Source of the DNA: Brevibacillus choshinensis
GTDB lineage: Bacteria > Bacillota > Bacilli > Brevibacillales > Brevibacillaceae
NCBI RefSeq assembly: GCF_016811915.1
Contig: NZ_CP069127.1
Coordinates: 3,819,001 to 3,883,000, forward strand
Direction: 5' to 3'
DNA: 64,000 bases
Shown: positions 25,532-33,144 of the stretch, piece after piece
Position numbering within the stretch: position 1 is the stretch's first letter
How the letters are laid out: the number at the start of each line of letters is the position of its first letter
Position numbers and translations under genes: made by a program
Notes under the pieces: generated by a model
What the model saw: only the letters and a program-made list of their open reading frames with translations
What the model was told of the DNA's origin: nothing
Database searches by the model: none

Positions 25532-25747
25532 TTGCCTTCAATCATTGGTGCAGTCAATATCAACAGCAACTCGGGAACCGTCAATTTTGGAGACACGCTC
25601 AACATATCTCCAAAAAGCGCAAGCAAGACCTTTTCCGGCTCAGGTGGCGGCAATACGGGGAATCTCGTGAATACCGTCAACGGGGCTAGCTCTACGAATA
25701 CGCTCGACCCGAGTGTTGTGGATCAACCCATTTTGGGGAATGTTTGA
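25532..25747 (+). CDS. gerPF: Spore germination protein GerPF
   Basis: The 71-residue protein starts at a TTG six bases after GGGAGGAG. It shows the full GerPF pattern: IIGAVNINSNSGTVNFGD, SPKSASKTFSGSGGGNTG, and the C-terminal NTLDPSVVDQPILGNV. It is the last gene of the operon and is followed by a terminator. Compared with it, the GerPA-like first gene clearly lacks the usual C-terminal end. Confidence 0.9.
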   Translation: MPSIIGAVNINSNSGTVNFGDTLNISPKSASKTFSGSGGGNTGNLVNTVNGASSTNTLDPSVVDQPILGNV

Positions 25748-25749
25748 TG

Positions 25750-25784
25750 CAGTGTTAATGGGCTCATTAACACTGTTTTGTTTG
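25750..25784 (+). terminator. Rho-independent terminator of the gerP operon
   Basis: A perfect 10-bp stem CAGTGTTAAT/ATTAACACTG with a 6-base loop is followed by TTTTGTTT, directly after the gerPF stop. Confidence 0.9.
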
Positions 25785-25804
25785 AAAAATGGACGTGCTC
25801 GGAT

Positions 25805-25826
25805 TTAGAAAACTTGGCAAGCCAAG
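25805..25826. repeat. Palindrome sharing a 14-base core with 40045-40058
   Basis: TTAGAAAACTTGGC at 25805-25818 occurs identically at 40045-40058. In both places it leads into a short palindrome (here CTTGGC-AA-GCCAAG). Read on the minus strand, the stem is followed by TTTTC, so it looks like a small terminator module present at several places. Confidence 0.6.
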
Positions 25827-25840
25827 AAATTCTTATCTGT

Positions 25841-25871
25841 ATAATAAAAAGAGGAGGGCAGCTCCCTCCTC
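25841..25871 (-). terminator. Rho-independent terminator of the Hsp20 gene
   Basis: On the minus strand an 8-bp stem GAGGAGGG/CCCTCCTC with a 5-base loop is followed by TTTTTATTAT. It overlaps the stop codon region of the Hsp20 gene. Confidence 0.85.
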
Positions 25872-26473
25872 TACAATTTGGCCCGAAAGGTGGTCTTCCT
25901 CTCTTTCGGTGTCCCATCCCTCGGCAGATACAGCTCCAGTATTCCGTCTTCGTATTGCGCCTTCATCCCTTTTGCACTTACGGATACCGGCAGCTCGATT
26001 AGTCTGTAAAAAGCCCCATAGGCTCGCTCTTGCAAAATACAGGAGCGGTTATGATCAGGCTTTTTGATCATCCCTTTCAACTCCAGCGTCCGCTGCTCCG
26101 TCAACGTGACTTCCAGACTATCCCTGGCGAATCCTGGCAATTCACAGCAAAGAATCACCAAATGCTCCGTCTGGAAAATATCCATCGCCGGAAATCCATT
26201 GCTATTGCTTCGGCTCACGATCATCGGCTGCTGTTCTTTCGCTTTTTTCTTCTGCTTGGAAACAGCGGGGATGATTTCACCAGCCTGCTGCGTTGCATGC
26301 GAAGCCGTAGTGGTCGTCAGATTCGTCAGGTGATCCCAAAAATTGGCATCGAGGATTTGATTCATTTGGGACAGCGCCTTCCAAGGGTGCTCATGATCCA
26401 GGCTTAATTTTGAAAGGCTTTCGGAAGCCTTTTGCAGTTGTTTCATTGTCTCCTGCAGGTTTTTCACGCTCAC
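25871..26473 (-). CDS. Hsp20/alpha-crystallin family protein
   Basis: This protein has up to 200 residues; a GTG at 26467 is better spaced from AAAGGGGG than the GTG at 26473. Residues about 90-190 form an alpha-crystallin domain: DIFQTEHLVILCCELPGFAR, VTLTEQRTLELKGMIK and AQYEDGILELYLPRD with the conserved G-x-L core. The N-terminal 80 residues are Gln-, Ser- and Thr-rich. It lies convergent to gerP; some sporulation-specific Hsp20 proteins are coat-associated, so a spore role is possible. The IXI motif at the C terminus is not evident. Confidence 0.8.
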   Translation of the reverse strand: MSVKNLQETMKQLQKASESLSKLSLDHEHPWKALSQMNQILDANFWDHLTNLTTTTASHATQQAGEIIPAVSKQKKKAKEQQPMIVSRSNSNGFPAMDIFQTEHLVILCCELPGFARDSLEVTLTEQRTLELKGMIKKPDHNRSCILQERAYGAFYRLIELPVSVSAKGMKAQYEDGILELYLPRDGTPKERKTTFRAKL

Positions 26474-26549
26474 GCCCCCTTTCCTGCGCCGAGGTCAGGA
26501 ATCCAATGAAGCTCTCCTGCAGTATATGTACGATAGCCCATGGATGGTG

Positions 26550-27905
26550 CTACATGCCGTTCTGTCCAGAGTCAACACTCTCCACCGGAGTTGGTGGAGC
26601 GAGGATATCAGGAGGAGGCATGTCTGGAGAAACAGGTGGCTCGTCCTGACCAGGCTGTCCATTGGTGGGATCGTCAGCGGGCTGGGAAGGCGTCTCATCC
26701 GGCTGCTTTGGCCGGTTGGGAACGGATGTCCCTTTTGAAGGGGACGTAGGCGTACGCTCCTGGGCCGGTGGCTTGGATACTTGCTTGGGCTGCGCCTTGA
26801 TTTCTGCCTGTGCGACTTCCACGACAGGCGCATCGCTGAGTTCTCCCTGAACGATCCCATTAGCCTCTCCCAGCTCTGCCTGTAAACTCGTGCGGACCGC
26901 TTCCATCTTCTCTCTCGGCCACAGAGAGTAAGGCGAGCTCCAGACCGCTCCATTATCGAGCGATACCATCTTTTCAGAGGAAATCGTACCGAAGTCCACC
27001 GCCAAGCCCTTGATTTGGTCTTTGGATAAATCGGTCCGGATATGCTTGCCTACGGTTTCCAAAATGCCGGTCAAACTGCCTATGCCGTCGACAGAGGCGA
27101 CTTTTTCTGCGACAGCCTTGATCACCTGCTGTTGTCGTCTATTCCGGTCAAAGTCACTGGAATTGTATGCCGATCCCCGTCTGTCCAGGCGGTGACGCAC
27201 GAATCCCAGCGCTTGCTCCCCGTTCAGCACCTGTGTCCCTTTTCTTAACTGGCGGTAGACACCTCCCTGCGGCAGCTCGTAGACCAAATCCTTATCGACG
27301 TCTACCTGTACTCCTCCCAGCTTATCGATGACCGCGGTAAAGCCCTCGAAGTCGAGCTGGACGTAATGCCCGACCGATACGCCCAACGTATGCTCCAGCG
27401 TTTTTTTCAACAAGGTCATTCCGTTTTCCGTTACTGTCTGCCCCTTGCTCTCTGCTGCTTTCTTCATTTCCTCACCCAAGGCAAAGACCTCATTGATTTT
27501 GTGATAGCCCGGGTATCCTGGAATTTGCACCCGGGTATCACGAGGCAAGGATACCATCGTCAGCTTTTGCGTCACCGGATTCGCAACGGCAACAACCAGT
27601 ACATCTGTATTCAACATTCCTATATTTTTTCGCGTATCCAATCCCACGATGACAAAGGAAAGGGACTTCTTTTGCTCATAAGGCTGTTCGACTTTCGGCT
27701 GATCGGGGAGCTTGTACGGATCTTCCGTTACGACCTCCAACGTCTTTTCCACTTCACTCAGGGCAAAGCCTGCTCCCACCGCCAGCAGACAAAGAAACAA
27801 GCAACTGGCAAGCAGCACAAGCATTTTTTTGCTTCGACGTCCACGCCGCTTTTTTTTGCTCGCCTGGTTTGAAGGAGCTTGTGGTTTTTCCATTTTTGCG
27901 GGCAT
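26550..27905 (-). CDS. LytR-CpsA-Psr (LCP) family protein
   Basis: This 451-residue protein starts at the ATG at 27905, nine bases after AAGGAG; a TTG at 27914 overlaps the site. A basic, cytoplasmic N terminus (KKKRRGRRSKK) and one membrane helix (about 27-50) are followed by the LCP catalytic domain: VGLDTRKNIGMLNTDVLVV, SLPRDTRVQIPGY, HKINEVF and FVRHRLDRRGSAYNSSDFDR. LCP enzymes attach anionic glycopolymers such as teichoic acids to peptidoglycan outside the membrane. The last 85 residues form an unusual Pro/Gln/Ser-rich tail (PPAQERTPTSP, PDMPPPD), which may span the wall. Confidence 0.88.
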   Translation of the reverse strand: MPAKMEKPQAPSNQASKKKRRGRRSKKMLVLLASCLFLCLLAVGAGFALSEVEKTLEVVTEDPYKLPDQPKVEQPYEQKKSLSFVIVGLDTRKNIGMLNTDVLVVAVANPVTQKLTMVSLPRDTRVQIPGYPGYHKINEVFALGEEMKKAAESKGQTVTENGMTLLKKTLEHTLGVSVGHYVQLDFEGFTAVIDKLGGVQVDVDKDLVYELPQGGVYRQLRKGTQVLNGEQALGFVRHRLDRRGSAYNSSDFDRNRRQQQVIKAVAEKVASVDGIGSLTGILETVGKHIRTDLSKDQIKGLAVDFGTISSEKMVSLDNGAVWSSPYSLWPREKMEAVRTSLQAELGEANGIVQGELSDAPVVEVAQAEIKAQPKQVSKPPAQERTPTSPSKGTSVPNRPKQPDETPSQPADDPTNGQPGQDEPPVSPDMPPPDILAPPTPVESVDSGQNGM

Positions 27906-28176
27906 GCTGGTCAACTCCTTTTCTGCGTCGAATTTCTCATATCCATTTTTATTCTCTCAACATTCTGGAAAATCATGTCCCATTTTACCACATTCTCCCG
28001 TTCATTTGTAGAATGCTGACGGAAGCTGGCACTCGGAATCCGCTGAACGTTCTTGCACTCCGCAAATGAAACAGGTAGTCTAAACGTAAGGAAACCTCTA
28101 GGCGTGGCTTCTTTTGAAGGGAGAACGCATACGTATAGACATGATAAGAACGCAAATGGGAATCGGGGGACATAGA

Positions 28177-29091
28177 GTGGAACACGTACAGGTGCTGATT
28201 GCGGGTGGCGGCATCGGGGGGTTGTCCGCGGCAATTTGGTGCCATCGATTGGGATTATCCTGCCTGCTCGTGGAAAAAGCAGATCAGCTTGGGGGACAAT
28301 TGCTGCAAATCGGCAATGAAATAGTGGACCTTCCTCCCCGTGTTTATCCCCACGGGAGTGAACTTTTGGAGGAGCTGAAGCGGCATCCAGCCCTCCAAAC
28401 GCTTGATCCGCGATTAGAAGAAGCCGTCATTTCCATTGATCCTCTCTCGCATATCGTCACCACAACCACGAACCGCTATCATGCCGATTTTGTAATCCTG
28501 GCGACGGGAGTGAGCCCGAATCTCATCCCCGCTCTTGCAGGGTGCTCGCGCGTTTTGACCACGGCGTTTTCCACGACGGCCAACGCAGCTTCCGTAGCTG
28601 GCCAGGATATCGCTGTCATCGGCGGAGGCGACCGCGCCCTGGAAAGTGCCGCCAATCTGAGCAAATATGCCAACCACGTCGACATCCTCGTTCGCCGTGA
28701 TCATCTGCGTGCTCGCTCACAATGGTCGGAAAAGCTGGAAAAGCTGTCCAACCTTCGCATCCTCTGGGAAACGGAAATTGCTTCCTACGAACCGCGAGAG
28801 GAGCGAGTCCTCCTCACCCTGCACACCAAACGCGCCGGACAGCCGTCGGAGATCACCGTGGATTGGATTTTGCCGCGAATCGGCGTCCATGGGAACAGTG
28901 ATTCCTTCCCTGCACTCCGAACTTTTGGAGACGGCTATTTACATACGGATGAATACCAAAGAACCAGTCCTAGCTGGATCTACGCACTCGGGGACGTCAG
29001 CAATGGCGCTTCCTATGCCAGCTTGTCGCTCGCAGTCGGTCAAGCAATGAAAGCCGTCAAGCATATCTCACAGCAGATTCACCAACCATAA
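28177..29091 (+). CDS. FAD-dependent NAD(P)H oxidoreductase (thioredoxin reductase-like, no CXXC)
   Basis: The 304-residue protein starts at the GTG at 28177, six bases after GGGGGA; the frame is open to 28114. The FAD-binding GGGIGGLSAA motif at the N terminus, LATGV, the second dinucleotide fold IGGGDRALESA and the C-terminal ALGDVSNG place it with the two-domain thioredoxin-reductase/ferredoxin-NADP reductase group. The redox-active CAxC pair of thioredoxin reductase is absent, so a YumC-like ferredoxin/flavodoxin reductase role is more likely. It lies divergent from the LCP gene and 33 bases before the Nudix gene. Confidence 0.8.
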   Translation: MEHVQVLIAGGGIGGLSAAIWCHRLGLSCLLVEKADQLGGQLLQIGNEIVDLPPRVYPHGSELLEELKRHPALQTLDPRLEEAVISIDPLSHIVTTTTNRYHADFVILATGVSPNLIPALAGCSRVLTTAFSTTANAASVAGQDIAVIGGGDRALESAANLSKYANHVDILVRRDHLRARSQWSEKLEKLSNLRILWETEIASYEPREERVLLTLHTKRAGQPSEITVDWILPRIGVHGNSDSFPALRTFGDGYLHTDEYQRTSPSWIYALGDVSNGASYASLSLAVGQAMKAVKHISQQIHQP

Positions 29092-29124
29092 GCGATCGAT
29101 CGCATTTTAAAAGGAGATCAGGTC

Positions 29125-29598
29125 ATGCACGCGTTTCAAGATGACTTTGGCTTGCCTGTCGAGCTGACTTTCGACCCACTCGAATATGAACAGCATGAGG
29201 CTCGCCACGTTCTCATCTTTCCCTTTTGGCAAGGCAAGCTTTTGTTTACCCGACATCGAACGCGGGGGATTGAGCTTCCCGGCGGAAAAATAGAAGCCGG
29301 AGAAACCAGCCTGGCTGCTGCCGTCCGCGAAGTGTACGAAGAGACAGGATCGGTTCTGGAAGGGATCGAGCGAATTGGTCAGTACAGGATCGATCACTCC
29401 ATGGTAAAAGACATTTATGTCGCCCGTGTCCAGCACTATGCCGACATTCCATCTGGCAGCGATGTGGCAGAGACCATCCTCTACGACAAGCCCCCAACGG
29501 ATGTGAAAGGCAATCCAGCGTTTAGCCGCCTGCTCTATGATGATGTCTACCCGCTGGCGCTTGTCCGCGCATCTGCCCATCGATTCTCAAAAGAATAA
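29125..29598 (+). CDS. ytkD: Nudix hydrolase, YtkD/MutTA-like
   Basis: The 157-residue protein starts at an ATG with AAAGGAG upstream. The Nudix box [18 protein letters not shown], followed by YEETG, is complete, with all the metal-binding glutamates. The flanking [20 protein letters not shown] and a YLPL-like C-terminal part resemble Bacillus YtkD, which removes oxidised nucleotides such as 8-oxo-dGTP and acts on mRNA 5' ends. The gene symbol is given by similarity. It is probably co-transcribed with the flavin oxidoreductase. Confidence 0.78.
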   Translation: MHAFQDDFGLPVELTFDPLEYEQHEARHVLIFPFWQGKLLFTRHRTRGIELPGGKIEAGETSLAAAVREVYEETGSVLEGIERIGQYRIDHSMVKDIYVARVQHYADIPSGSDVAETILYDKPPTDVKGNPAFSRLLYDDVYPLALVRASAHRFSKE

Positions 29599-29608
29599 AG
29601 AGAAACCT

Positions 29609-29688
29609 AAAAAGCAGGCCCTCCCTGACCAGCCGCTGCCCTCATTGAGAGTTACGCGACGGATCGGGGGGTGCCTGCTAATTTTTTT
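29609..29688. terminator. Terminator between Nudix and MFS genes
   Basis: A long imperfect hairpin is closed by AGCAGGC (29613-29619) and GCCTGCT (29673-29679) and followed on the plus strand by seven T. It overlaps the stop of the convergent MFS gene and can also serve the minus strand (TTTTT). Confidence 0.55.
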
Positions 29689-31066
29689 CCTTCTCCTTCT
29701 TGCCCGACAGGATCCGTTTAATCAGATCATCAGGGTCGAAGCCGTATCTCTCCACGGCGCCCTCTTTTCTTTTTTCCTCAGGGGTTTGCGGCTCGATCCC
29801 AAGCACCTCGGAGATTTGCCTCCAAGCCTTTGTCTCTTGATCCTTTTGATTTTGCACACCAGCTCCCTCCGTTTGCTGCTGTGCTTGCTTCGGCTTCAGG
29901 AAAAAGATAGCCACGATGGCAAACACGAGGGACAATCCCGCAATGGTGCTGAACATGACCGTACGGGAAATACTGAGAAGCCAGGTGAAAATGGGCGGAC
30001 CGATCGCAACGCCGATGAAACGCACGCCACTATACAGCGACGTGATCATTCCCCGCTCTTGCTTTTGCACAGCTCCCACGATCATGCTGTTCAAGCAGGG
30101 CAGGATCAGCCCCGTACCCAAGCTTCCGATGACCAGGATACCGATCAGAGCGTACGCTCCTTTTACAAAGCTGGCCAAAATGTAGGAAGCCCCCAGCATG
30201 AACATGCCGATGATCACGAACCAGCGCATGAGCCCCAGCTTTTTCTTGATGATCAATCCCGTTACGTACGCTGTGATGCTCATGACGAGGAGTGGAATGG
30301 CGAGAAAGCCCCCTTTGATCACCCCGTCGATCTTATACTTTTCTTCCAGTAAATCGGACAGATAGAACAGGACCCCAAACAGGGTAAACAAGCAAATGCT
30401 TCCGATAAAAAAAGCGGGAATGAGCCACTTGCCGTGCTGCTTGAATACCTGTCCGATGGAATGCAAATACTGTCCCACCGGCATCGGCTTTTTCTCCTGC
30501 TTCTTTTCTTTGGTCAAAAACAAAAACAGAAGCAAAACGACTGCGCATATGATCGGAAATGCCAGAAACACCATGTACCAGGAAATCAGTGCAAGCAGGG
30601 AGCCAAAAATGGGGCTGAGCACTTTTCCCAATCCATTCGACGTTTCCATCAGCCCGAGCGCTTTGCTCTCCGAGGCTCCATTGAACAAATCTCCCGCCAG
30701 TGCCATGGCAATCGGTGCCGTACCTGCCGCTCCTATCCCCTGCAGCACACGTCCAATCATGATGATGGAGTATGGGTTATCCCACCACAAGGCGGCGAGA
30801 CCTGCCACCAGCCCTCCAAGCCCATAGATGACGAGTGAAAAGATAATGACAATCTTGCGGCCAAACCGGTCTGACAAATACCCGGCCAACGGAATGACGA
30901 TGCCTGCTGCGATGGAAAAGGCCGTAATGAGAAAGCTGGTTTGCAGAGAAGTGAGATCCATTTTGGCTTTCATTGTCGGCAAAACAGGGATTAGCATGGA
31001 ATTGCCTAACACCATGACGAGCGGTATCCCAGTCAGTCCAATGAGGTTTTTCGCATTTTGCGCCAT
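29678..31066 (-). CDS. MFS transporter (DHA1-like, 12 TM) with hydrophilic C-terminal tail
   Basis: This 462-residue protein has about 12 membrane helices. Motif A is YLSDRFGRKIVI in the loop between helices 2 and 3, and GRVLQGIGAAGTAP and SNGLGKVLSPIFGSLL mark helices 4 and 5. The last 70 residues are hydrophilic and charged (ETKAWRQISEVLGIEP, DPDDLIKRILSGKKEKEKN), longer than is usual for the family. It follows the enolase-superfamily gene by 15 bases and is probably co-transcribed with it, so it may import or export that enzyme's substrate. Confidence 0.85.
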   Translation of the reverse strand: MAQNAKNLIGLTGIPLVMVLGNSMLIPVLPTMKAKMDLTSLQTSFLITAFSIAAGIVIPLAGYLSDRFGRKIVIIFSLVIYGLGGLVAGLAALWWDNPYSIIMIGRVLQGIGAAGTAPIAMALAGDLFNGASESKALGLMETSNGLGKVLSPIFGSLLALISWYMVFLAFPIICAVVLLLFLFLTKEKKQEKKPMPVGQYLHSIGQVFKQHGKWLIPAFFIGSICLFTLFGVLFYLSDLLEEKYKIDGVIKGGFLAIPLLVMSITAYVTGLIIKKKLGLMRWFVIIGMFMLGASYILASFVKGAYALIGILVIGSLGTGLILPCLNSMIVGAVQKQERGMITSLYSGVRFIGVAIGPPIFTWLLSISRTVMFSTIAGLSLVFAIVAIFFLKPKQAQQQTEGAGVQNQKDQETKAWRQISEVLGIEPQTPEEKRKEGAVERYGFDPDDLIKRILSGKKEKEKN

Positions 31067-31081
31067 ACGAGACTCCTTCTT

Positions 31082-32200
31082 TTACACGTATGCGCTGCCA
31101 TCCCAGCGCATCGCGTTGATCATGTCCCAGTCCGGTTCAATGCCGATTCCCACTCCGGATGGGATCGTTATCTTTCCGTTCACGGGTTGCAGAGGAAACA
31201 GTTGAGTAAAGGGATTCTCCATCGCATCCCATTCGACTGGCTCGATGGGATCTGAGTCCATCTTGGACCAAGCCGGCAAACAAGCTTGGGCAAAGAGAGT
31301 GTACAGTCGGGCCAGCCCTCCATCAAACGAGTGGGGAGATACACGGAAGCCGAACTGCCGGGCGACCTGCAAATGGGTCCTGTAAGCATCGATCCCGTCC
31401 GTGTGCAGCAAATCCGGCTGAGCAATATCGAGCGCCCCTGTTTGGTAGAGCGGCAAAAATTGATCGCAATGAACCAGATTTTCTCCTCCTGCTATAGGGA
31501 TATGGATGGCAGCCCGCAGTTTGACGTACTCTTGCGTCCGATCGAGCGGCATTGGCTCCTCCAGCCACAGCCAGTTGGGATAGCGGGTAAACACGCGGTC
31601 CCAAAAGCGAGCATGGGAGTGATCGTAGCTCTGGTTTGCGTCCAGTGCGACCAGGACCTCTTTCGGAATCGTGCTCATCAGCCGATCGATATGCTTCTGA
31701 TCCTCCATGATGGATCTTCCGCCAATTTTCACTTTGATTTGAACGTGCCCTGCCCGGATCTGCTCACTCACCAGATGAATCGAACGGTCCATCCAGTCAT
31801 CGCGTTCCCAATAGGATTGAAAAGAGGCGTAAACGGGGATCTCCTGATGAAATTTGCCCCCCCACAGATCACATACCGATAAACCTGCATGCTTGGCAAG
31901 AATTTCGGTCAATGCCATGCTCACTCCAGCAGCAGCACGTTGATGCCATTTCCCAATGACATCGACAATGCTCAATCGGTCAGTTGCTTTTTTCCCGAGC
32001 AAATATGGGATGATACGCTCCCGAAAGCCTTTATCGAGTGTGGGGAGCCAATCCACGATCTCTCCCCACCCATCCATACCTGATCGGGTGATCAATCGGA
32101 TTAAATAGGAGGTTCGGTAACGTTTATATCCATTCGCATCCCCATAGGCTTCTGAAAGCTTATGAAGCAATGGATATGTTTCCACGCGTTCGATTTCCAT
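31082..32200 (-). CDS. Enolase-superfamily enzyme (mandelate racemase/muconate lactonizing type)
   Basis: This 372-residue protein has the MR/MLE architecture: a capping domain (1-120), then a barrel with the catalytic lysine motif KVKIGG (about residues 160-165), and metal ligands in LDANQSY, WLEEPMPLD and GGENL. A histidine in SPHSFDGG near the C terminus could be the second base. Racemase, dehydratase or epimerase activity on a carboxylate is likely, but the substrate cannot be assigned. It lies between yteA (14 bases) and an MFS transporter gene, which may supply its substrate. Confidence 0.82.
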   Translation of the reverse strand: MEIERVETYPLLHKLSEAYGDANGYKRYRTSYLIRLITRSGMDGWGEIVDWLPTLDKGFRERIIPYLLGKKATDRLSIVDVIGKWHQRAAAGVSMALTEILAKHAGLSVCDLWGGKFHQEIPVYASFQSYWERDDWMDRSIHLVSEQIRAGHVQIKVKIGGRSIMEDQKHIDRLMSTIPKEVLVALDANQSYDHSHARFWDRVFTRYPNWLWLEEPMPLDRTQEYVKLRAAIHIPIAGGENLVHCDQFLPLYQTGALDIAQPDLLHTDGIDAYRTHLQVARQFGFRVSPHSFDGGLARLYTLFAQACLPAWSKMDSDPIEPVEWDAMENPFTQLFPLQPVNGKITIPSGVGIGIEPDWDMINAMRWDGSAYV

Positions 32201-32214
32201 CCTGCGCTCCCCCG

Positions 32215-32976
32215 CTACATGAGATCATCGCGCCCTTCCCGTGCGGCACGCTCTTCCTCGTAATCGTCGTAATTGAGATAATTGCCTTTTCCTTCACCTT
32301 TTCTCATGTACTCTTCATACGTCCCGCTGCGCATGAAATTCACACTTTCCGGTCCGTGATACCCGTCAATGCCTGTGTACCCGATTTCTTCTACGGCTTG
32401 CACGAAGCCATCAGGCTCATCGCTTTCGATGTACATTTCCTTGTAGTCGGTCTTGTCGTTGTCTACGAAGGAAAACGGCGTACTGGACGTTCCCCATGCC
32501 TCGACAATTTGCCAAGCGTCTTCACCGTCAAAGCCATTCTGTCCTTCCTTTTCATCGAGGGAGGTCCGGCCAAACGGTGGCATCAAAAATTCTTCCTCAA
32601 TCGGACGAGATTCATTAATGATTGGTGCAGGTGCATGTTCTTTGCAGGTCTGAGTCTGGGGCAGAGCCTCCAGTCTCTCCTCTGGAATGTCTTCACCGCA
32701 AACCGTGCATTTTCCATAATTCCCTTCGTCCATTCGCGTCAGGGCCTGATCGATTTCCTTCAGTGTCTCTCTGTCCAGACTGTCCAGAGCCAAATCTTTT
32801 TCCCGCTCGAACAATTCGCTCCCAATGTCGGCGGGATGGTTATCGTACATGGCGAATTCCTGCAGGGAAGTCGTCATCGGTTCTCTCATGCCGTAATGGT
32901 CCTGCACGCGATCTTCCAATTCTTTTTTATGCTCCAGCAGCTTCACTCGAAAAAGTGCCAGCTTGTCTTGGTCCAC
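32215..32976 (-). CDS. yteA: YteA-family C4-type zinc-finger (TraR/DksA-like) protein
   Basis: The protein has 253 residues from the GTG at 32976, eight bases after AAAGGTGG; the frame is open to 33129. The N-terminal half shows the YteA pattern: LREPM-like SLQEFAMYDNHPADIGSELFE, REKDLALDSLD and the DksA-type zinc finger CTVCGEDIPEERLEALPQT followed by CKEHA. The second half is acidic, with several YxxDDYEEER-like segments. This type is found in sporulating Bacillota, but a defined function is lacking. It is the next gene after ileS, separated from it by a terminator. Confidence 0.8.
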   Translation of the reverse strand: MDQDKLALFRVKLLEHKKELEDRVQDHYGMREPMTTSLQEFAMYDNHPADIGSELFEREKDLALDSLDRETLKEIDQALTRMDEGNYGKCTVCGEDIPEERLEALPQTQTCKEHAPAPIINESRPIEEEFLMPPFGRTSLDEKEGQNGFDGEDAWQIVEAWGTSSTPFSFVDNDKTDYKEMYIESDEPDGFVQAVEEIGYTGIDGYHGPESVNFMRSGTYEEYMRKGEGKGNYLNYDDYEEERAAREGRDDLM

Positions 32977-33084
32977 GCCAGACACCACCTTTTGTTTGGT
33001 TTCCTCACAGGGTAGTATGTCTTGGCGTGTGCCGAAATAACCGATTTCGCGGGCGTCCCCAAGTCTTTCCTGACTGCGGGCAAA

Positions 33085-33120
33085 GAAAAAACCTGCCATC
33101 CCTATTCGGGTTGACAGGTC
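33085..33120 (-). terminator. Rho-independent terminator of ileS
   Basis: On the minus strand ACCTGTCAACCC-loop-GGGATGGCAGGT forms a stem with a single mismatch followed by TTTTTTC, 25 bases after the ileS stop. Confidence 0.85.
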
Positions 33121-33144
33121 TTCCATCACTGATTTTCTATCTTT

